A model generated the notes under the pieces. That model had not been told where the DNA came from, did not search any database, and saw nothing but the letters and a program-made list of their open reading frames with translations. Shown here one piece after another: positions 42,441 through 51,800 of a stretch of 60,000 bases of DNA. Source of the DNA: Takakia lepidozioides (Eukaryota; Streptophyta; Takakiopsida; Takakiales; Takakiaceae). Position 1 is the first letter of the stretch, and every line of letters begins with the position of its first letter. The DNA is taken from the NCBI GenBank assembly GCA_030704615.1, contig CM060732.1, positions 67,005,053-67,065,052 of the forward strand, given 5' to 3'. Made by a program: the position numbers and the translations under genes.

Positions 42441-44079
42441 ATCATTCCAGCAAACACCCCCAACCCTACTTATCAATGAGCAACGAGCTAACTTACATAA
42501 TTCAATATGCATCTCAAGGCCGAGTCTGATGAGAGGGCAAAACAGGCTGAAATAGGTCGAAGAAGAACCCATAGAGGATTTGACCGACCATCAACCCAAA
42601 AGGACCTCTTGTGTGTGCTGCTTGTGTCTTGTAGTCAGGTAATGTCGGATTGGTCTGTGAGAACCAGCACGGTGCAGATGAGCAGGCAGAGATTGAAACA
42701 CGGCCTGCTAAGACCAAGCTGACTCTCCCAAGAACCTTGAAACATCAGGAAGAATACCAAATCATGGTACTAACAGGAGCCAACAGCCCACATTTGCAGG
42801 ATGGACAAACTTCTTCACATCGTACATTAAGAAAAAGCCACACCTTGCGATTGCGGTTGTCCCACCATCGTGAAGGATCTTTTAGAAACTCATGCCAGCT
42901 CTGCTCCGTGCCGTAAAATCAGGGCCGAGCGGGTAGAGATTGAAACACGGCCTGCTAAGACGAAGCTGACTCTCCCAAGAACGGCGGGCTCCCAGCCGAA
43001 ACCTCCTCGTACACATACCGTAGCGTTTCTAGGGTTGCTTGCTCCAAATGCGAAGGTTGATCCAACTGCGGGCCTCCCATGCATGTTTGCCCTCTCTCCC
43101 GCTCGCTCGCTCTAAGTCCCAACCCTCTCTCTCTCTCCCTCCCGCTCGCTCTAAGTTTGTTCACGCTACCGTGATGGGCAACTTTTTAAGTTTTTAAACC
43201 TTTTTGTAAACCCTAAAAGCCCCTCTTTGATTTTTTTTTCTTTTTTTTCTTTTCTTAAAGGAAACCACAGGTCCTTGAGGAGGGGGGAAAATTCACCCGC
43301 CTTCATTTATGGGCCATAAGACGTACAGGACGATCAACGCCCAGACATACTGTCACGAACAATCCCACACACGGGATAAGGCAGCGGGTTTGAACCCCAA
43401 ACCACCAAGGCGACACACTGTGCACTTACCAACCGATGTGTTTTTTTTTAAAAAAAAATTGCATTTTGTTTTTTTTTTAAATTGATTCTAGTGGTCAGAG
43501 TCTCCGTTTTTTCAAAATATAAATACTCATATATTATATATATAACCAGAAAAGCATGTGTTGACATGTGCAGTCATGTAGTGATTCATCCATGTGATGA
43601 TCTGGCAGAATGCATTAGAGTGAGAGTCATGAAGTCATATGTCTTTCTAGCAATATACACATGTCATTCTAGTGTAGCCATGACCGTGACTGGTAGTCAT
43701 ATCTGCCATGCCAATATTCGTGGTCAAACATGTTTGACCTGTGTTCCGCAGAGTCCGGAGCCATGCAGTCGCATATACGCCTTCCCCAGACCTGCATTAT
43801 GACTTCAAAAGCATTTTACGACTGCAAATGGCATTTCTGCCACAAATCTGTCATGACTGCGCACCCATGGGAGTCGTAAAAGCCGCAATTTGTTGTAGTG
43901 CAGATGGAGTGGCACATCAAAAGACGAGGATGGAAGTGATCACTGTGCCATTCAGAGAGTTTTCGAGAAATGTGCAGAAATTGGACTATTTCTACCAAAG
44001 AATCCAAACAACGCACTGCAGTACTATGTGCTCGAACATAGTTGGGATTTTCCTATTTATAGTTCTACAAAGTGCTAGG

Positions 44080-46980
44080 ATTTATTCAAGGTACCGTGTC
44101 TTATTTCCTGTTAACATATTTGTCAAGATATTTAGGTATTAGCCATGGCTTTTGTATTGAGGGAGGAAGGGCATTGAGGATAGAAGAGGGGCCAGTGTAT
44201 GAATCGGCAATGAATAAATAAGTAAAATATACGTGTGGATCATTGCCATGCAACTCTGGCTCATTGATTTGCACTAGTGTTCGCCCTGTTGATGGCTGAC
44301 TGGTGATGGAAATGGTAGGGACTAATTGAATTCTAGGCCTTGAAATTTGTCGCAAGCACAGTTGCAGGTAGAGCTCCTAAACCTGGATAGTTGGGGCGAT
44401 GTGCAGCCCCCAGCATAGCTTCCAAACTCCATCTGCTCAAGCAACCCTGCCAGCTCCACCTTCAAGTCAGGCTACCCAGGTATTAGGTGTCTTTCATGCA
44501 ACATGGAAATGCTACAGGATGTCTCAAAAAACACTGAAGCCTGTGGGCATCTCCCTAGCTTTGAATCCATGCCAAGGCTTGCCGGCAAATATATCTCTCG
44601 TTCTTTTAACATTTGATTCCCATAGCTTTCTTGCCTCGTCAAACCTACCATAGCAAGCATTTGTGGGAAAAGCTTCGCACAAAGATCATGCTGAAGTTGT
44701 GAAGGACAAAGGAGCTTGTGTGATATGAACCATAACAACCCATGGGAGAAACCTTTTTGCCACTACAGTGTCGTTGAAAGTTGCAACGCTACAGCAAATG
44801 TTGTGAAGAAGAATCACAGTGTTGTCGTCTAGTTGGGCTGAGTGTGATGGACTAACTTATTTCTGGCTGTTTGCTGCTGCAGAGAGTCAGCAGCTGCTAT
44901 GAAAGGGACACCCTCCAAACATTTTCCTAACTCATTGTCGTGTTATGTCTATGCTTCAATACACTCACTTGTCTTTGTCTTGGTGCTTATATGCTTGGGT
45001 TAGCTTTGAAGAGGACTTACTAGTGGTGTAGAATTGTTAGAGAGTCGCTTGGATTAGTTGGTTGCGAGTCAAATCCCACCCATATACAAGTACTTGCAAG
45101 CATATATGGCCTCATGAAGAGCACATAGATCTTACTTTGTGTTGCAACATGGAGCTCTAAATCTCCCTCCATTTTTCACAATTCAGAGTGCCCAGAAACT
45201 ACCCCCTGTGCTTTGACTGCCTACCAGCCTCATAGTTACCATCTGATTCACAAGTTGCCGTTGTTTGATGATGCCATGGTTGCCGTTTGAAGCTGGTCAT
45301 TGTATGGAGTTCTAGTGATTGTGTTCCATACCTTTCCATAAGATCAGGAGAGAACAGATGTGGAATGTATTTGTCCACTTGTATCTTGCCCCCTGCTGCT
45401 GCTCTCCTATAGAAATGATGGCAAATTTGTCCCCCACATTACATGTTCATCCACTGGGGTGAATTAGGTGGGAATTGGGAGGACCCAAGGAGGATCCACT
45501 GGGTCCATTACACTGGCCTTACACACATCTTAGAAACTGAGATCTTACAATACAGAAAGGTTCATTGTCTCATAGCTGAGGCCAACCCGAAGTCCTCAAG
45601 TCTATGATGCTGACATCTTTCGCCTAATAATTCACCAATCACAGCAAGTGAAAGTAAGGGTTCCTCCTACAGTATAAACCCTCCCCTATTTCTTAAGAGA
45701 CATCCTTCATTATTTAACAAGATACCTTGCCTTCCATGGTGGAGAGAATCATGTCATCAAAGTATAGTAGGCAAGGATCAAATGACGGTCCTCCTAATCA
45801 GCCTTGGGCATTGCTATCAGGGTCCCTTGCAAACACAGCCGGGCATCCTGACATGCTTGATATTTTTGTGTTTTTGTGTTCATTGCTCCCATATTGCAGA
45901 GGCAATCTTGCCATCATGCTGGTTTGGATCTTGCTTCATGCTTTGGCAACTTTCTGCTCACAAACTGCGTGCTCATTGCTGGATCTAGGTACTCATTCTC
46001 TGAAAAGTTTCTCCAAGTTTTACAAGCTTACGTTTCCATCCAGTTGTTTTTCCACCTCCTTGCGATTAAGAAGGCCAGATCTATTAGCCAAGAACTGAAT
46101 GGGAACAAAGAAGGTGGGACGGTCCACCAACAATCTCTGCATGGCAGGTCGACAGCCTTTACAGGAACTGTCAAAGGAGTTGCCAAACAGACCTGGATTG
46201 GCAGGAAGTTATGAAAGGGGTCTGACACTCTTTCTCCTGTCCAACTATGACTAATTTCAGGCGCTCTGCTTGTTTTGCTGTTCATAGGGTATTTACCAAA
46301 ACTCCAAAGAAAACTGCTTGCTTGATTACATCCAACAGGAAAATCAACAACATTTCCAAGGCACTTCTCTCTTCATAATCATAGGGCCTCAATTCAATCC
46401 AAAACCAATATGGATCCCTGGTAACCAGCCTCTCTTATTCCAGTCACAATTCTTTGGTTCAGGTCGTAACAGAGATCACTCCAGTCCAAAGATAGTTCAG
46501 CCCTGTTCTTCACGGAAGTGTATTCACAAACAGTGACTAGATTCAACTCTAAACTGCCCCTTTTCAAATCGGCACTTGTGAGACCTTAATCATAGTATTT
46601 ACACCATCGCTTTGTACAAAAGAGAGATCATAGCCCCTGCTGCTGCTGCAGACCAACAAAGGCCTGTGACGTCTATTCTAACATCGACTTACAACTCTGT
46701 AAGCACAACACCGGTTACAACATCCGGTCCACCCAACCACCACGCCATGCTAAATCTGATTTCCTGTCGAGAGCATATCTGCTCTAGCCGCCAGTACACC
46801 ATCCTCCTCCTCTTCTCCACACTTGCCATCTCCAAGCCTTTTTCAAAATCCCTAATCGTGGATCTCTTCATGCACGCGAGCCTGCTCCATTTTACCTGCA
46901 TTTGTCAGTTCGGCGATATTCTAGCAGTCACTTGCTTCGCCAAACTGGTTGACAGGTCTCGATCTTTGTTCAAGGCACCT
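44080..46980. other. Intergenic region, no gene recognised
   Basis: Several frames of 60-135 codons occur but none resembles a family I know. Near 45725-45775 the minus strand contains LLYFDDMI, faintly like the YVDDM box of Ty1/copia RT, without supporting motifs. The part nearest 46984 is probably the LTR of element G, whose outer end I cannot place. Confidence 0.35.
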
Positions 46981-47015
46981 AACAAACTCCTCCTCCCAAA
47001 GACATGTCATTGTCC

Positions 47016-47423
47016 TCAATGACAGAAAAATGAGGGGTAACTCAATGTCAATTCATTTTCTTTCTCCCAAGTAGCTTCTGTCTCTGGGTAATGCAACCAC
47101 TTAATTAAATGTTCTTTCCAAGAACGGTTGCACAGGTGCTTCACTCGCGTTTCTAGAATCTTTTCGGGTTCAACCATCAGCTGACCATCATTCATGGCTT
47201 GAGGCAACGTCGGCAAGATGTGTGATGGGTCTGACATATACCTCCGGAGAAGGCTGACATGGAAAGTTTTATGGATCTTCCATGTTGGAGGCAAATCCAG
47301 ATCATAGGCCACTGTGCCATGGCGTTCCAGGATTTTAAACGGGCCACAAAATCTTGGTGATAACTTATAACACTTGCCGAGTGTTAGATTGCTTCTTTTA
47401 GGTGTAACTTTCAAAAACACCAT
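47016..47423 (-). pseudogene. Element G integrase C-terminus, chromodomain-like
   Basis: A 135-codon minus-strand frame: MVFLKVTPKRSNLTLGKCYK, LSPRFCGPFKILERHGTVAY, HKTFHVSLLRRYMSDPSHIL, EKILETRVKHLCNRSWKEHL and KWLHYPETEATWEKENEL. It is the integrase SH3-like domain followed by a chromodomain-like tail, in a form common in seed-plant and fern Ty3 elements and unlike that of A/C or B. Separated from the upstream core by a stop near 47490. Confidence 0.83.
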
Positions 47424-47492
47424 ATCACCAATGGCAAATTCACGAAAAGTCCTGTGCTTATCAGCAAAGAACTTTGCCCTTTCTTGTGCAGC

Positions 47493-47732
47493 CTACATAC
47501 TACGCTTCACCAGATCTAGGACAGAGTGGATCTCTTTGATTCTGTCATTTACACTCTGCACATTTGATGGTGGTGTAATAAGCAAAGCAGGAGCCAAGCA
47601 ATCTCGTCCATATAAAGCTTCAAATGGGCTCATGCCAATGGCACTGTGGAAATGCTTGTTATAAGCAAATTCCACCATATACATATATTGTTCCCAAGAT
47701 GACTGTCTTTCACCAACGTACATCCTCAACAT
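47493..47732 (-). pseudogene. Element G integrase, middle fragment
   Basis: Reads ERQSSWEQYMYMVEFAYNKH, FHSAIGMSPFEALYGRDCLA. This is the end of the catalytic core; it follows the previous fragment after a frameshift near 47730. Confidence 0.83.
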
Positions 47733-48806
47733 ATGGTCCTTTCTGTTTGGGCATCTGTTTCTGGGTGAAAGGCTGTACTCAGTTTCACCTTGGTTCCCAA
47801 TTTCTTAAACAAGTCAATCCAAAAATGACTTGTGAACTTTGAGTCCCTGTCACAAATAATCTCCCGAGGCAGACCATGGATTCCGAATATCTCTTTCATG
47901 TACAAGGATGCAACATCAGATGCCGTAGCATTCATCCTTGTAGGTATCAAGTGGGCTATCTTAGACAGCCTATCTACAACCACCATGATACTGTCATGGC
48001 CACTTCTGGTCCTGGGTAATGCCACAATGAAATCCATGCTAATGGACTCCCAATTCCATCCAGGAACAGATAATGGTTGTAATAATCCAAGAGGTCTGAC
48101 TCTCTCTGACTTCGAAACCTGACATGGGAAACATTTCTGCACATACTCTCTAATTTCTCTCTTCATACCTGGCCAAAAATAGTACTTCCGTATTGACCAA
48201 TAGGTTCTCTGAAAGCCCGGGTGTCCAGAGATTGGAATATTGTGACTGTCATGAATAATCCGCAATCTCAAGTCTGGAATCAGGGGAACACACAGCCGAC
48301 CATCATAAAATAACACCCCATCTCTCAAGAGGTATGGCCGGTACTTCTCTCTCTCAATAGAAGTTCTTTGGTCACGAGACAAACTCTTGAATGGCTCTTT
48401 GAAGAATTCATCGACCTCATACTGACCTTTAATGTCTTGAAATATAGTGCTACTGACGCATGAGACAACATTAGCTCGTAATGGTCTCCTAGAAAGTGCA
48501 TCAGCAACTACATTCTCTTTCCCCTTGACATACTTTAGGTCATAATGGAACTGCTGAAGCAGTTCTGACCACCTAATCTGCCTCTGACTCAAATGAGGTT
48601 GTGTGGTCAAGTATTTCAAACTTTGATGGTCAGTTTCCATCACAAAATCAACTGGAAGCAGGTAATGCCTCCATATCTTCAGAGCATAAACTATTGCCAA
48701 CAGTTCTTTTTCATGAGTTGGGTAATTCTTCTCTGCTGGACTGATCTTTCGAGATTCGTAGGCAATCACTTGCCCATCTTGCATCAGCACAGCTCCTACC
48801 ACGAAG
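47726..48806 (-). pseudogene. Element G RNase H and integrase catalytic core
   Basis: A long open minus-strand frame. It enters RNase H at FVVGAVLMQDGQVIAYESRK; the residues before that in the frame belong to gene H sequence. Then NYPTHEKELLAIVYALKIWR, KYLTTQPHLSQRQIRWSELL, VADALSRRPLRANV, the HHCC module (HNIPISGHPGFQRTYWSIRK ... CFPCQ) and the core with SMDFIVALPRTRSGHDSIMV, GIHGLPREIICDRDSKFTSH and HPETDAQTERT. All three DDE residues are visible. Confidence 0.88.
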
Positions 48807-51800
48807 GTGTGTGGTACCCTCACCCCAACCCTCCCCCACCTGCGTATCCTCCCCAGGCAACGTATCCCAAAAACCCCATGTATAGTGCACCGCTGCATGG
48901 CCCTTATTCCAGGCAGCCCACAGCTTCACCCAATTGCACCGCTTCGCGGCCTCTTCAATTCCCAAGCTCACCAGCTCCGAGCACAGGTTATGTTCCTGTC
49001 CACCCCACACCCCACGTTGGTGCGTGGCAGGGTTCATGTCCGCCCACAGGGCCCCATGTTGTAGGTTGTGAGGGAGGAGAGGAGGCCCGTGATTCCAATA
49101 TGACTCCAGATGCGCAACATTTGACTGGCAAGGACAGAGCCAATTTTTTGCGCAAGGCGAGGAGAGTAGCACGGAAAGGGTTGAAGGAAACGGCTTGTGC
49201 AAATGTGGCTGTTGGGCAAAAGAGATTCATATTGCCTGTGGCAAAAAGGGCCCATGCAGGGATGCACGGAATGACTGGCTGGCAGCCCTGCGAGGGCAAT
49301 GCCAACGTGTGCTGGACTGTTCTGTGCCCATCCATCTTCAACCTCAAAGTCTAATTGACGAGGTGGGTGAACTATTAGCAGATGATTGGGAATATTTACC
49401 TCCTGGGATAACTGGCGCCCAACTTCGAACTGAGATTGGAGACGTCATTAAATACCAGCGCATCAAACTGTTTAGAAAAGTGTACTCCCGTGGGAGGTTA
49501 GCTATTTCATGAGCATGAGCGGCATGAGCGGAGTAGCAAGACAATCGGTTTTCATGAGCAGAAGTACAAATTTCGAAGACTTGGAGCTGTATCTGTTTGG
49601 GTTTGGCACCCGGTCTCAACTTAACCTCCTCCTGAACGAGCTGCTCTGCCTCGTGGGCAGCCTCCCGCGAGTTTCCCCTCGCCAATTTGTGACAATGGGA
49701 ACCAACGTGTATGCAAGCTCGGGTGAGGTCAGGGAAACGGTGCAACACATAGAATTGCTTGGCATTACAAACAGACATGCAGTGTGGTGGTTCTTTGCAA
49801 TGCGCACACTTAAATGTGGAGTTCGGAACCTTCTCCTGAGCTTGAAATGGTTGATGAGCTGTGCCTGTCCAATCGGTCTCGTTCCTGTGACCTCTGGATT
49901 TAAAGTGGAAGCAAGTTGGGGAGAAACACCGCAACGCGCCCGCACAAACAACGTAGCGCACCCGCACACCATCGACCATCTTCATGCTGGTGGTTTTGGT
50001 GACGCACCAAAGATGACCATCATGTTTTCAACATTCCGGACGCCCTCGAGTAGTCCGTCCGAGGAGGGAACTCAAAGAAGATATTACCGTCGACGTCTGC
50101 GGGAAGACATGTAACCGATTTAATTGCGAACTTGCTCTAGTCCAGCTCCGAGCGGTGTCCCTCCATGTGAAGCCCTCGCAGAATTTCAAGAATAGATCGA
50201 ACTGCGGTGCTCGTGCTGGGAATATGACTCCCTCATCCACTGACGTCCATTGAGGACTTGCCTGATCTCCAGGACGACCTCGGAACTTCCATGACCTCGT
50301 CTGAGTCGGACAGGTTGTGAACAACCCGGTTCTCGCTCGTCTTCATGGATGGGTTCGGCTTTGGATTTACTTCGTTGCGGACTTCTCTCTTTGAGGTAGC
50401 CACTCTTTGATTCGCGGATTGTTTCATGGAAGGCGCCAGGATAGAAGGTGTATTTGGCGGGCAAATAAAGTCCCCAACAGCCCTGTATATGACGCTGTCC
50501 GATGGTGGAACTCGTCATTCCCTGCCATCGCCGAAATCATCGTGGAGCACAACAATACTCTCGACAACAACGCCGTTTGAGTCCTTCCTTTCCTCCTCCA
50601 AAAAAACCGACCCCGGTTTCAGGTGGTATCGAACGCACAGATATTTCTCCATCACCCGACAGATGTCCCCTCTGCACGGAAATGAAGCTCTATGCTCGTG
50701 AGGAGGGCAGTACACTATAGCGCTCGGGTTTTCCGCCATGGGAGATGTGCACACAAGACTCCCAGGATGGCGTGCGAGCAAGCTCCCTGGTAGAAGGGGG
50801 ATGCAGCGATGGGAAGGAATGCGGTGCCGGTTTGTCCAAGCGACGAAGCCTGATCCAAATCCAGGGAGCCAACCATCTCAAAAATCCACAGTCAGAGTGT
50901 TAATGAACCTTGTCTTAGGAATGCGGCCCCTAGTCTTTGCGCAATAACTACCAACGGTATGCAGTCAGAAAGTGGGGGGCCGTTCGGATGATGTCGGCTG
51001 AAGGGGAGAAGCCGGCATCGTGTCGTCACATTACTACCCCCGGATGAAAATTCGGCACCGAATATCCAACAGGGGCCGCACGTATGAAGTCGCCTCGGGC
51101 AGAGAGGCCGGAACCTGTCCGACAGAGAACAACCCCCGGATGGAAATTCAGCGGCTCGTTGCGATGCTGGTTTTGGCACCGATGTTGGTTATGACGATTT
51201 TGGGAATGACAGAGTGACGACGAGCCCGGCACGCTGGTGGTATCATCGACCGCTCCAACTCATCGCGTGTTTGAATCGCCCAAGCGAGAAGGCGAACTTC
51301 AACCTTTTGTTGGTGGACGGGAGGACCTGCAGCGAGGGTACGACATAATAGGCATTGTGGGACGGCAATCATCGTCTTGGCATGGATGGAGCACATAGCC
51401 GAAGCCCACCCCAACGACCTCGATTGGCATTTCGTCGTGGAGTGTGTTGTGCTGAAGGTTGCGGGGCCCAAAGATCGCAGTCTTCTCAAAGCTGCAATGG
51501 CAGACATCAACTCGTAAGTTACAACACCTCTTGCTTTTGGACCCATCCGATCGTAAGTCATTTCATTGCGAATCCTCATATTTGTTGTAAATTCCCATTT
51601 CAGAATTGTTTGATGGAAATGTGGCATTGCAGGGTGACTGAGAATGCCTTCATTGCCACCAACTTGTCCCATATGCTCTTCCGAGTGAAGGATGTCGGGA
51701 AGTAGGGGGTGCAAGAGTTTGCCAATTCGCTCAGTGTCGACCTCCTGTGCAAGTCAGAGGCAAAGGCAGACAGAACCTGGTATAGGCTGAGCATGGATGC

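Larger units (their letters stand above)
39435..43900. mobile_element. CACTA transposon, 4466 bp, carrying PPR fragments
   Basis: Perfect inverted termini of about 26 bp starting CACTACAACAAATTGCGGC, with a 3-bp target duplication CAG (39432-39434 and 43901-43903). Subterminal regions repeat ACTGCAAATG and TTTACGACT words in both orientations, as in CACTA elements. I see no TnpD-type transposase inside. The interior holds antisense PPR-like fragments and a long segmental repeat, so it looks like a non-autonomous, gene-capturing CACTA. It sits in the last exon of gene J. Confidence 0.93.
38298..44078 (+). pseudogene. Unrecognised spliced gene J, last exon interrupted by CACTA element
   Basis: Exons 38298-38422, 38535-38853, 38967-39197 and 39305-39434 joined with 43904-44078. 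All introns are GT-AG and all phases agree. The last exon contains the CACTA insertion; skipping the element and one TSD copy keeps the frame open to a TAG at 44076. Protein features: an N-terminal coiled-coil-like segment (LDTRLEKLQASVADLQEQAK), then WVAFIQKLRPVRKQFVKQRA, LRRLAGQVIVRLAMTCGGQP, HPDMDLKSFRAGLIDIVKNS and CAEIGLFLPKNP. I recognise no family. A TAG in exon 3 (39026-39028) breaks the frame even without the transposon. It may be a decayed host gene or part of an older transposon. Confidence 0.6.
46985..48806 (-). mobile_element. Ty3-type element G, 3' part
   Basis: Minus-strand RNase H, integrase and chromodomain-like C-terminus, followed by a polypurine tract (sense TTTGGGAGGAGGAGTT, 46985-47000) and the start of the 3' LTR, TGTTAGGTGCC, reading left from 46984. 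The element stops abruptly at about 48806 inside RNase H, where gene H sequence begins, so gag, protease and RT are missing. Confidence 0.85.

Noticed and set aside
43360-43410. B-box-like GGGTTTGAACCCC as a tRNA or SINE
   Set aside because: No A box or cloverleaf at the right distance was found.
45700-45790. Minus-strand LLYFDDMI as Ty1/copia reverse transcriptase
   Set aside because: Only one short motif; the surrounding frames show none of the expected RT or integrase motifs.
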